This document shows positions 43,735 through 51,813 of a DNA stretch of 64,000 nucleotides, piece after piece (the stretch's first letter is position 1; every line of letters begins with the position of its first letter). The notes beneath the pieces are model-generated. The model worked only from the letters and a program-made list of their open reading frames with translations. It did not search any database and was not told where the DNA came from. The stretch comes from Chloroflexota bacterium (GTDB lineage: Bacteria > Chloroflexota > UBA11872): the NCBI GenBank assembly GCA_026708035.1, contig JAPOVQ010000003.1:1-64000 (forward strand), read 5' to 3'. Made by a program: the position numbers and the translations under genes.

Positions 43735-44786
43735 TCGGGCCCGAGTGGGACACGGGCCTATGGGCCGAATACTGCGGCGCGGGGCTGGAGGCCGGAGGCC
43801 ATGAGGTGGCGTCGCTGCTCTATGGCCGCGACCTGGCGCGTCCGGTGGGCCTCTGGGGCCGCGTGCGGCGCCGGCTCGCCGGGCCGCATCGATTTCACAT
43901 CGGTCGGGTGCTCGAGGCCATGCGCCGGGACAACCTGCGCGTGCTGGATGCCGCCGTGCGTCACCGCCCCGATCTCACCGTCGTCCTGAAGGGCGAGGTG
44001 CTGCTGCCGGAAACCGTCGAGCGTCTGCGGGACCTTACGTCGGGACCCGTCGTGCAGTGGTGTGGGGACGATCCTTCGTGGTTTCCCCACATCATGGCCG
44101 CAGCCCATCTCTACGACCGCTTCTTCCTCGCCGAGCCGTCCTATTCCGCCGACCTCGCGCGGCACAGGGTGGGGGCCGAGTTCATGACCCATGCCGCCGA
44201 TCCCGACACCTGGGGACCAGCGCCCGACGAAGCCCAAGATCCGCCGGAGTGGGACGTGGTCTTCGTGGGCGACTCGCGGCACAACATGGGGCATTTACCG
44301 TCCACGCGCCTGCGCGTGGACCTGGTCGAGGCCGCGGCCCGCAGCGGCCTGCGCGTGGCGGTTTGGGGTCGGGGGTGGGAGAAGCTCGACGCCGACTCGC
44401 CCGCGCGGCAGCGGCACGAAGCGCTGACGCTGTTGCCCGCCGCGGCCGTGGCGCAAACCTATCGCCGCGCCAAGATTGCGCTCAACGCGCACCATGCCCA
44501 GATGCGCGAAGGCCTGAACATGCGCACGTTCGAGATTCCGGCCGCGGGCGCCTTTCAGCTCTGCGACGCCAAGACGCGGCTCGGCGAGCTGCTCGAGATC
44601 GGACACGAAGTTGCCGTCTACGACGGCGTCGACGACATGGTCGACCAGCTGCACCGCTACGCGGGCGACGACGCGGCCCGGGCGCGTATCGCCGAGGCCG
44701 GCCGCCGGCGCGTTCTGCGCGACCACACCTACACCGTGCGCATGGCCCAACTCGTCGCGCGATCGCATGGCGAACCGGCCGCCTAG
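43719..44786 (+). CDS. CgeB-like glycosyltransferase-family protein
   Basis: 355 residues from the ATG at 43719, which has GGAG upstream and overlaps the previous gene by 16 bases. VVQWCGDDPSWF in the middle, the aspartate-rich VVFVGDSRHNMGHLPSTRL segment, and the C-terminal HHAQMREGLNMRTFEIPAAGAFQL are characteristic of the CgeB/DUF3880 group. These are GT-B proteins that decorate surface layers such as spore coats. The donor and acceptor are unknown. The methyltransferase gene begins inside its 3' end. Confidence 0.82.
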   Translation: MRVLLIGPEWDTGLWAEYCGAGLEAGGHEVASLLYGRDLARPVGLWGRVRRRLAGPHRFHIGRVLEAMRRDNLRVLDAAVRHRPDLTVVLKGEVLLPETVERLRDLTSGPVVQWCGDDPSWFPHIMAAAHLYDRFFLAEPSYSADLARHRVGAEFMTHAADPDTWGPAPDEAQDPPEWDVVFVGDSRHNMGHLPSTRLRVDLVEAAARSGLRVAVWGRGWEKLDADSPARQRHEALTLLPAAAVAQTYRRAKIALNAHHAQMREGLNMRTFEIPAAGAFQLCDAKTRLGELLEIGHEVAVYDGVDDMVDQLHRYAGDDAARARIAEAGRRRVLRDHTYTVRMAQLVARSHGEPAA

Positions 44787-45633
44787 CGTGCCCGCCGGCT
44801 CACCGTCGCCGCTACCCACGGCCCTTGCGGAACGCTCCGACCGCGAGCTCTTGCGGCTGGCGATCGAGGCGCACCTGCATCAGCCGGCGATCGCGCTCTG
44901 GCGCGCCACCGAGTTCGCCATGTTGCGCGAGGTGGAGTTCGGCGCGCCGGTTCTCGACCTGGGCTGCGGCGGGGGCACGGTCGCCGGAGTGGTGCTTCAC
45001 GACCACTGGCCACGCGACGGCCTCGAATTGCTCACCAGCGAGGCCCGCGCCGCCCGCGCCCTGGGCGTCTACCGCGGCGTGATTCGGTCGGACGCGACAC
45101 GGGCGCCGCTGGTTGCAGGCGCCTACGCCACGGTCTTCAGCCAAAGCGTGCTGGAGCACATTCCGGACGACCGGGCCGCCGTGCGCGAGGCGGCGCGCGC
45201 GCTGGCGCCGCGCGGGCGGCTGGTGTTCACCGTGCCGTCGCCGGCCTTCGCCGAGCGGATTCGCCATGGACCCGGCGGTGAGGCCGCCCTTCAAGCGACG
45301 AACGACCGGCTGGGCCACTTCCACTACCGCTCGCTCGACGAGTGGGCCGGGCTGCTGGCCGAATGCGGCCTCGACATCGTCGGCACCGGCGGACACCTGC
45401 CCGCTCGCACGCAACGCGCCTGGCAGCGCCTGGACGCGCTGATGACGCATCGGCTGGGCCGGCGCCGCATCCTGGATATCTTTCGGGCGCTGCACCGCCG
45501 CCGGCTCGTGCACCGCGGCGCGTGGATTGCCGCATGGACCGCCATGCTCTGGCGCCCCTTCCGTCGGCCGGTGGACGATCCCGGCGGCTACCTGATCGTG
45601 GCCCAAGCGCCCGACGGCGCCGCCGGGCCCTAG
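44767..45633 (+). CDS. Class I SAM-dependent methyltransferase
   Basis: 288 residues from the ATG at 44767, overlapping the CgeB-like gene by 20 bases. Motif I VLDLGCGGGTVAGV is near residue 60, and FSQSVLEHIPDD matches the post-motif acidic and aromatic region. LVFTVPSP continues the Rossmann fold, and a C-terminal basic/hydrophobic tail (around 235-270) may form a membrane-associated helix. It probably methylates a sugar or the terminal residue of the glycan, a step that in some O-antigens stops chain growth. This is an inference from location. Confidence 0.85.
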   Translation: MANRPPSVPAGSPSPLPTALAERSDRELLRLAIEAHLHQPAIALWRATEFAMLREVEFGAPVLDLGCGGGTVAGVVLHDHWPRDGLELLTSEARAARALGVYRGVIRSDATRAPLVAGAYATVFSQSVLEHIPDDRAAVREAARALAPRGRLVFTVPSPAFAERIRHGPGGEAALQATNDRLGHFHYRSLDEWAGLLAECGLDIVGTGGHLPARTQRAWQRLDALMTHRLGRRRILDIFRALHRRRLVHRGAWIAAWTAMLWRPFRRPVDDPGGYLIVAQAPDGAAGP

Positions 45634-45634
45634 C

Positions 45635-46750
45635 ATGCCGGCACGCGATCGTCCGCGAGTCCTCCACCTGTCGCCGACGTGGTTCGGGGAGATCTCGGTC
45701 ATCGGCGGAGGCGAGCGCTTTCCCCTCGAACTCGCGCGCGCCATGCGGGGACGAGTGCCGACCCGCCTCGTCGCCTTCGGTGGGCCGCCCACAACGGCCG
45801 ATGCCGGCGGATTTCCCATCGAGGTGGCCCGCACCTGGCGCCACTTGCGGGGCCGCCCGTACGACGCCATCGGTCCGGGCTTCATTCCCGCCCTCTTGTG
45901 GGCCGATGTCGTTCACTGCCACCAGGCACGTACCGGGCTGACGGCGCTGGCGACACTGCTGGCGCGCCCGCTCGGGAAGCGCGTGTTCGTCACGGATCAC
46001 GGAGGCGGCGGCGTCGGGTGGCTACGTCGCGCTCGCCTGGGGCGCTGGGTCCACGCCCACCTGGCGCAGAGCCGGTTCGTGGTGGACACACTGCCGTACA
46101 CGGGCCGTCGCACGGCGATCGTCCACGGTGGGGTCGACCCGCAGGTATTCGCGCCATCGGCGGCCAAGGCTCGCGGCGAGGTGGTGTTTGTGGGCCGCCT
46201 GCTGCCGCACAAGGGGATCGAGCACGCAATTCGCGCGCTGCCCGACGATGCCCATCTCGGCGTGTACGGTCGGCCGGCCGATCCCGATTACGCCGCGTTC
46301 CTGCGGCGCGAGGCCGAGGGCCGCGCGGTTACCTTTCATGAAGACGCCGACGACCGAGAGCTCGTACAGGCGCTCAGCCGCGCCTGCGTGGCGGTGATGC
46401 CCTCGGTGTTCGAGGACTTTCGCGGCCGCCACCAGGAGCATCCGGAGCTGCTCGGGCTGGCCGCGCTGGAGGCCATGGCGTGCGGCACGGCCGTGGTGGT
46501 CTCACAGGCGGGCGGGCTGCCCGAGGTCGTCGATCCGTCCTACGGGGCCGTGGCGCCGCCGGGCGATGCGGCGGCGCTTCGCGCGGCCCTGCTGCCGTTC
46601 ACGTCAAATCCCGACCACGCGGCGGCCTGCGGCGCGCGCGCCCGCGAGCGGGCGCTGCGCGACTTCACCTGGAGCGCCGTCGCCCACCGGTGCCTGGCCG
46701 CCTACGGCTACGGTCCGGTCCCCTCTCCAACGAAAGAGTCCATCGAATAA
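45635..46750 (+). CDS. GT4 family glycosyltransferase
   Basis: 371 residues. The N-terminus LHLSPTWFGEISVIGGGERFPLELARAM has the glycine-rich acceptor loop. The donor domain has VVFVGRLLPHKGIEHAIRAL and ELLGLAALEAMACGTAVVVSQAGGLPEVV with both catalytic glutamates. It starts one base after the methyltransferase stop and ends the plus-strand glycan locus. A REP-like repeat and the convergent dehydratase-like gene follow, so this is the likely end of the operon. Confidence 0.9.
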   Translation: MPARDRPRVLHLSPTWFGEISVIGGGERFPLELARAMRGRVPTRLVAFGGPPTTADAGGFPIEVARTWRHLRGRPYDAIGPGFIPALLWADVVHCHQARTGLTALATLLARPLGKRVFVTDHGGGGVGWLRRARLGRWVHAHLAQSRFVVDTLPYTGRRTAIVHGGVDPQVFAPSAAKARGEVVFVGRLLPHKGIEHAIRALPDDAHLGVYGRPADPDYAAFLRREAEGRAVTFHEDADDRELVQALSRACVAVMPSVFEDFRGRHQEHPELLGLAALEAMACGTAVVVSQAGGLPEVVDPSYGAVAPPGDAAALRAALLPFTSNPDHAAACGARARERALRDFTWSAVAHRCLAAYGYGPVPSPTKESIE

Positions 46751-46808
46751 CCGGGCGAGGGCGGTTCGCGAACCGCCCTACATGACGGTTTAGAGGTTCA
46801 GCGATCGG

Positions 46809-46840
46809 TGGATTCCCGCCTTCGCGGGAATGACGGAGGG
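46809..46840 (+). repeat. REP-like dispersed repeat, copy 2
   Basis: Same 32-base unit as at 6094, with the hairpin arms ATTCCCGC and GCGGGAAT. Four arm or loop bases differ from copy 1, in a way that keeps the pairing. It lies in the 186-base gap between the convergent GT4 and dehydratase-like genes. Confidence 0.75.
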
Positions 46841-46936
46841 GGCGGCGGGAAAGGCGAAGAGGGTTGGATCGCCCTCGGACTGACCCCCATCCTAGCCTTC
46901 CCCCTTCCAGGGGGAAGGGATTGAATCAGGTCCCTG

Positions 46937-48085
46937 CTAGATATCCGCCACCGCGCCGTCGGCGTACACGTCGGAGCCGAACTCCAGCTCGTGCGGCGGG
47001 TTCGCCGCGATGAAGGCTTCATCCAACTCAACGCCAAGCCCGGGAGCCTCCGGCAACGCGAAGTGCCCGTCGGCGAAGGCCAGCGGTTCCTGCAAGACGC
47101 TCTCGAAGTAGGGCGGCTTACGCGCATACTCGAGGATCAGGAAGTTCGGCGTCGCCGCCGCCAGTTGGATATTCGCCGCCGTGGCCACGGGGCCGTTGGG
47201 ATTGTGCGGCGCCATGGCGATGTAGTGCGTTTCGGCGTGCGCGGCGATGCGGCGCAGCTCGGAGATGCCGCCCGCGTAGCAGATGTCGGGCTGGACCACG
47301 TGCACGGCGCGTGATTCGATCAGCTCGCGGAACCCCCAGCGCGTATACAGCCGCTCGCCGGTCGCGCAGGGCACTTCGGGCACCGCGGCCGTCACCTGCG
47401 CGTAGGCCGGGACGTTGTCCGGCGGGATCAGCTCCTCCGCGAACAGCAGGTCCTGGTCGCGGACTCCGTGAAGGAAGCGGGCGGCCGCCGCCGGCGAGAG
47501 TCGCCCGTGAAAGTCGATCATCAGATCGAGCTCGGGACCCGCCGCGGCTCGAACGGCCGCCACCAACTCCACGGCGGCCTTGGCCAGGGCGAACTCGTTG
47601 AATCCGCCGTCGAGGTGCGGCGGCGCGATCTTGAACGCCGTGAAGCCCTGTCGCTGGGCGTCCAGCACCTGGTCGATTTCCGAGCCTCCCAGGTCGGCCC
47701 GGGCGTAGGCGCGGACGCGATCGCGCACCGGGCCGCCGAGCATGCGGTACACGGGCAGCCCGGCGGCCTTGCCCGCGATATCCCACAGCGCCATGTCGAT
47801 GCCGCTAATCGCGGCATTGAGGATCGGCCCGCCGCGGAAGAACGGGTGGCGATACATCTGCTGCCACAGGTACTCGACACGAGTGGGATCTTGCCCGACA
47901 AGAAACGTGCCGAACCGCTCCACCACCTCCGCGACGGCCTGGTTAACCTTGAACAGGCTGCACTCGCCGATGCCGTGGATGCCGCTGTCGGTCTCGATCC
48001 GCACGAAGGTCCACACCCGGTTGAGGCGTGCTCCGGGAGCGGCCGGCGCGCCGCTGTGCATGGTCTGAATGTCGGTGATTCGCAT
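46937..48085 (-). CDS. Enolase-superfamily dehydratase, D-galactonate dehydratase-like
   Basis: 382 residues from the ATG at 48085; longer in-frame starts lack support. The active-site pattern is complete for the galactonate/gluconate dehydratase branch: D191 and H193 in DFHGR, E217 in FAEEL, E244 in ATGER, D267 in QPDICY and H294 in MAPHNP. These bind Mg and remove water from a sugar acid to give a 2-keto-3-deoxy acid. The exact sugar acid is not evident. It lies alone on the minus strand beside repeats and upstream of no obvious aldolase or kinase; related sugar genes lie at 60.8-63.4 kb. Confidence 0.87.
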   Translation of the reverse strand: MRITDIQTMHSGAPAAPGARLNRVWTFVRIETDSGIHGIGECSLFKVNQAVAEVVERFGTFLVGQDPTRVEYLWQQMYRHPFFRGGPILNAAISGIDMALWDIAGKAAGLPVYRMLGGPVRDRVRAYARADLGGSEIDQVLDAQRQGFTAFKIAPPHLDGGFNEFALAKAAVELVAAVRAAAGPELDLMIDFHGRLSPAAAARFLHGVRDQDLLFAEELIPPDNVPAYAQVTAAVPEVPCATGERLYTRWGFRELIESRAVHVVQPDICYAGGISELRRIAAHAETHYIAMAPHNPNGPVATAANIQLAAATPNFLILEYARKPPYFESVLQEPLAFADGHFALPEAPGLGVELDEAFIAANPPHELEFGSDVYADGAVADI

Positions 48086-48203
48086 GGGTCTGGCTCGCGG
48101 AAACCGGCGCCGCAGCCTAGCGCACGGTCGGCGGGTTACTACGAATCGGCCCGCGCCGGAGACCCTTGGATGATCGCTTGACATCCCCCGCCCAAGCCTC
48201 GAA

Positions 48204-48255
48204 TCACCCTCACCCTATCCCTCTCCCATCAAGTGCGAGGGGACCGGACCTGCTC
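48204..48255 (+). repeat. CACCCTCACCCTATCCC-type intergenic repeat
   Basis: A C-rich TCACCCTCACCCTATCCCTC stretch followed by a purine-rich arm ending GGGGACCGGACCTGCTC. A shorter partial copy of the second arm (GAGAGGGGACCGGACCTGCTC) recurs at about 48336-48357. Related to the sequence at 30881. The gap between the dehydratase-like gene and the LanC-like gene is nearly filled by such repeats. Confidence 0.5.
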
Positions 48256-48279
48256 CCACCGACTGCGAGTAGTCCAGAC

Positions 48280-48311
48280 TGGATTCCGGCCTTCGCCGGA
48301 ATGACGGAGGG
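48280..48311 (+). repeat. REP-like dispersed repeat, copy 3
   Basis: The 32-base unit TGGATTCCGG...CCGGAATGACGGAGGG. Only the loop base and one 3' base differ from the copy at 6094. It lies upstream of the dehydratase-like gene and downstream of the LanC-like gene. Confidence 0.75.
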
Positions 48312-48375
48312 GTGACGCAAAGGCCTCATCATTCGAGAGGGGACCGGACCTGCTCTCCAAGCTCCGCTGGAGGTG

Positions 48376-49572
48376 CTACGCAAGAGTCTCCACCGGGGCG
48401 GCCATGAGGGGCATGTCGACCGCGTCCGGTCGGGCGAGTCGCAGGAAGAAATGCCCAAGGCCGGCCGAACCCATCATGAAGTCGGGGCTGTAGTTGCCCG
48501 GCTCGTCCCCGCGCCACCGGGCGCCGTCCGGCCCTTCCTCGCGGTAGGCCGCGGCCGCGTCGCCGAATTCCACCGCTCGCTCAAGCCACAGGTCATCTCC
48601 GAGAACTCGCCACAACTCCAGGAACGGCTCGGCGTTTCCGGCCAGCCCGTGGCACTGGCTGGGGTTCGCTCGGATGTCTCCGGCGGCGTAGGTCGACTCG
48701 GCGGCGCGCAGCGCCAGGTCCTTGAGCTCGGCGTTACCCAGCGCCGCAAAGGCGCGCACGGCAAACAGTCCAATGCCCGGCGCTCCGTGGCACCACTGCA
48801 CACTCGCCGCACGCTCGTCGCCCGGCCAGCGTCGCCACGCCGGCCCGGGTTCCGCATGCGCATCGATCCAGCGCGCCGCGCCCAGCACCGCCTCCGGCAG
48901 TCGCGGGTCGCTGGAATAGCGCGAAAGCTCCGCCAGGAAACAGGCGATGCCCGCCGTCCCATGCGCAAAGCCAATGCCGTCGAAGCTCCCCGAGCGGCGA
49001 TTCCAGGGCCAGTACCTACCACGGTCATCCATGCGCGCGCGCTGCAGCAGGTACTCGCCCGCCGCGACGGCCAGATCCAGCGCGCCGGCGTCGCCCGCCA
49101 CCTGGTGCATGCGCAACAGGAAAGTCCCCGTGCCCGACGCCCCCTCCAGCGGATCCTCTTCCTGATACGCGATGCCGCGAAGCGCCTTGACTCGCGTTCG
49201 GGCCAGGTTGAGCCAGCGCTCACGGCCGGTGCATTCGTAGAGGTGCAGAAAGGTCATGCCGTCGCCCGCCACGCCGAAATACAGGCCCGGATCGCGGTCC
49301 GGCGCCGTGAGCGCGCGGCGCGTCTGCGGCTCGATCCACAGCGCTCCGCTCTCGGCCACGTCGCGGAAGCGGGTCTCTTGCGTGGCGGCGAAGAGGCTCG
49401 CCAGCAGGATCACCGGTCCGGCGGAGCCTGCGAAGACGTCGGTGCCGTAGGCGTCCTCGCCAAAGTATGTGCGCGTGCGCCAGCGCGACCCGGCGACGTC
49501 CGGCTCGGCCGCCGCGGAGATGAGCCGCCCAACGTCGATCGCCAGGTCCAAGAACCGCTCGGTGTCCGGCAT
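48376..49572 (-). CDS. Orphan LanC-like protein
   Basis: 398 residues from the ATG at 49572, chosen because GGGGAG lies just upstream; a longer form from 49629 is less likely. The (alpha/alpha) toroid of the LanC family shows its repeated GxxG-type turns. The diagnostic ligands are H204 in GFAHGTAG, C261-H262 in WCHGAPG and C307-H308 in QCHGLAGN, which in lanthionine cyclases bind zinc and the substrate thiol. No precursor peptide or LanB/LanM dehydratase gene lies nearby, so it may resemble eukaryotic LanC-like proteins or act on glutathione or other electrophile adducts rather than a lantibiotic. Partner unknown. Confidence 0.85.
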   Translation of the reverse strand: MPDTERFLDLAIDVGRLISAAAEPDVAGSRWRTRTYFGEDAYGTDVFAGSAGPVILLASLFAATQETRFRDVAESGALWIEPQTRRALTAPDRDPGLYFGVAGDGMTFLHLYECTGRERWLNLARTRVKALRGIAYQEEDPLEGASGTGTFLLRMHQVAGDAGALDLAVAAGEYLLQRARMDDRGRYWPWNRRSGSFDGIGFAHGTAGIACFLAELSRYSSDPRLPEAVLGAARWIDAHAEPGPAWRRWPGDERAASVQWCHGAPGIGLFAVRAFAALGNAELKDLALRAAESTYAAGDIRANPSQCHGLAGNAEPFLELWRVLGDDLWLERAVEFGDAAAAYREEGPDGARWRGDEPGNYSPDFMMGSAGLGHFFLRLARPDAVDMPLMAAPVETLA

Positions 49573-49684
49573 GTCGGCTCCCCTGGGCTCGCCGTGATTA
49601 CCGCCAAGCCTACTCGGCGCACGCGACAAACCCCGCGGGCGGCGCGTACGCTGCCAGCGTCACACCTGACACGAAACACGCCCC

Positions 49685-51067
49685 ATGTCTGAGCCCGGCT
49701 CCCGGTCAAACGGCTCCCAGCATCCCGGCCTGGCGAATCTGATGGTCGACTTCAATCAGATGCAGGCCTTTATGGAGAACCCGCTGGTCATCGTTGAAGG
49801 CTCCGGGGTGCGGCTGACGGATGTGGAAGGCCGGTCCTACATCGACGGGATCGCGGGCATTGCCGCGATGCAGTTCGGCCACGGCAACCGGCCCATCATC
49901 GAGGCCATGCAGGCGCAACTCGAGCGCGTCGCGCTGACCCTGCCCATCTACGCCACGAACCAGCCCGCGATGGAGCTTGCCGATCGCCTGATCGATGTCT
50001 TCCCGCCGGAGTTCAGCACCGTCAAGTTCGTCAGCGGCGGCTCCGAGGCCAACGAGACCGCGATGAAGATGGCCCGGCAGTACCACAAGCAGACCGGCAA
50101 TCCGGGCAAGTACAAGGTGATTTCGCGCTACTCCAGCTACCACGGAGCGACCCTGGGCGCGCTATCCGCGACCGGCGGAGCGGCGCGCAAGACGAAGTAC
50201 GAGCCGCTTCCGACCGGATTCCTCAAGGTCCACCCGCCCGACTGCTACCACTGCCCCTTCAAACTCACCTATCCCGAGTGCGGCGTGCTGTGCGCGGAGA
50301 TCGTCGACGACGTGATTCGCGGCGAAGGCCCCGAGACCGTCGCAGCCTTCATCGCGGAGCCGGTCATCATGTCCGCGGAAGCCTTTGTGGTGCCGCCGCC
50401 CGAGTATTTCAAGATCCTGCGGGAGATCTGCGACCGGCACAACGTGGTGCTGATCTACGACGAAATCATCACCGGCTTCGGCCGGCTGGGCGAGCTGTTT
50501 GGCGCGGATGTCTACGGGGCGTATCCCGACATCATGACGGTGGGCAAGGGCATCAGCGGCGGCTACGCGCCGTTGGCGGCGGCCATCATTCGCGGCAGCA
50601 TTTCCGAGACGTTCCTCGGCGAGCGGGACGCCGGCGTGCACTTCAACGCCGGACACACATACTCCGGCAACCCCGTCGCGTGCGCCGCGGGACTCGCCGC
50701 GCTGCAGCAGATCACCGGCGGCAAAGTGCTGGACAACTGCCGGCGCCAGAGCCAGCGCCTGCGCCGCCAACTGGAGGACATGGCCGAGCGCTACGAGGTC
50801 GTCGGACGCGTCGACGGACACGGGCTGCTCCTCGGCGCAGAGTTCGTGGCCGACCGTTCCACCCATGCCAGCTTTCCCAGCGAACGACCGTTCGGACGCG
50901 CGGTCGGGGCCGAGGCGCGCCGCCGCGGCCTGATCGGCCGGGCCGGGGACCACGTGTGGGTATTCGCCCCGCCGCTCACGTCCACCGACGACGAGATCGA
51001 CGAGATGGCGGCCATTCTCGACGCCTCGATCGCCGAGACGCTCGAGACCTACGAGTGGCCGGCCTGA
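49685..51067 (+). CDS. Class III aminotransferase (PLP)
   Basis: 460 residues. The PLP lysine is in TVGKGISGGYAPL, preceded by the aspartate of LIYDEIITGFGRLG and by the phosphate-binding SGGSEANETAMK. This group includes omega-amino acid:pyruvate, beta-alanine and 2,2-dialkylglycine aminotransferases. The substrate is not readable. It starts divergently from the LanC-like gene across a 112-base gap and overlaps the downstream methyltransferase by 13 bases. Confidence 0.9.
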   Translation: MSEPGSRSNGSQHPGLANLMVDFNQMQAFMENPLVIVEGSGVRLTDVEGRSYIDGIAGIAAMQFGHGNRPIIEAMQAQLERVALTLPIYATNQPAMELADRLIDVFPPEFSTVKFVSGGSEANETAMKMARQYHKQTGNPGKYKVISRYSSYHGATLGALSATGGAARKTKYEPLPTGFLKVHPPDCYHCPFKLTYPECGVLCAEIVDDVIRGEGPETVAAFIAEPVIMSAEAFVVPPPEYFKILREICDRHNVVLIYDEIITGFGRLGELFGADVYGAYPDIMTVGKGISGGYAPLAAAIIRGSISETFLGERDAGVHFNAGHTYSGNPVACAAGLAALQQITGGKVLDNCRRQSQRLRRQLEDMAERYEVVGRVDGHGLLLGAEFVADRSTHASFPSERPFGRAVGAEARRRGLIGRAGDHVWVFAPPLTSTDDEIDEMAAILDASIAETLETYEWPA

Positions 51068-51807
51068 CGCAACAGGCCTTCGACGACCGGGTGGCCGGTT
51101 ACGCCGACTCGCCCTGCCACCGTTCCGGTCCGAGCCTGCCGCTGGTGCTCGAGTTCGCCAACATCTCGCCCGAATACTTCGTGCTGGACGTGGGAACCGG
51201 CACCGGCTTCACGGCGCATGCGTTGGTGCAGCGCGGCGCATACGTGGACGCCCTGGACGTATCGCGACCGATGCTGCGACATACGCGAGCGACCGCCCCG
51301 GGGCCATTGCGCGCGGTGCGCGCCGCCGCCGGCCGCATTCCGACGCGCGGTCGCAGCTACGACGTGGTCACGTGCCGGCACGCGCTGCATCACTTCGGGG
51401 ATCCCGCCGACGCCATCGGCGAGATGGCCCGCGTGCTGCGCCCGGGCGGGCGCGTGGTCATCGCCGACACGCAGAGCCCCGACGATCCGTGGGTGGCTGC
51501 CGAGATGCACGACATCGAGACGATCCGCGACCCCTCGCACGTGCGCAATCTGTCGGCTGAGGAATTCCCGCGCTACCTCCGCGCCGCCGGGCTGGTCGTA
51601 GCCGCCGACCGTGAGTGCCGTTCGCCCATGGACTTCGACCAGTGGGTGGCCCGGTCCGGCGGCACGCCCACGATGGCCGACGAGCTATGGGGCCGGATGT
51701 CGGAGCAGCGGGTCGCCGCGGCCTTCGACGCTTATTTGGACGATGGCGTGCGCCGCTTCGCCTGGCCCGTGCGCGTGATCGCGGCCCGCCGACCGCTCCG
51801 GCCCTAG
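51055..51807 (+). CDS. Class I SAM-dependent methyltransferase
   Basis: 250 residues from a GTG at 51055 overlapping the aminotransferase by 13 bases. Motif I is VLDVGTGTGFTAHAL, with an acidic ribose-binding residue in VDALDVSRPML and the later HALHHFGDPADAIGEMARVLRPGGRVVIAD typical of the UbiE/Methyltransf_11 group. The acceptor is unknown; a small molecule made by or with the aminotransferase is one possibility. Its stop faces the sugar transferase gene at 6 bases' distance (convergent). Confidence 0.85.
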   Translation: MAGLTQQAFDDRVAGYADSPCHRSGPSLPLVLEFANISPEYFVLDVGTGTGFTAHALVQRGAYVDALDVSRPMLRHTRATAPGPLRAVRAAAGRIPTRGRSYDVVTCRHALHHFGDPADAIGEMARVLRPGGRVVIADTQSPDDPWVAAEMHDIETIRDPSHVRNLSAEEFPRYLRAAGLVVAADRECRSPMDFDQWVARSGGTPTMADELWGRMSEQRVAAAFDAYLDDGVRRFAWPVRVIAARRPLRP

Positions 51808-51813
51808 CTCGAC

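Noticed and set aside
49573-49684. Possible lanthipeptide precursor between the LanC-like and aminotransferase genes
   Set aside because: No open frame with a leader and Ser/Thr/Cys-rich core is present in either strand of the gap.
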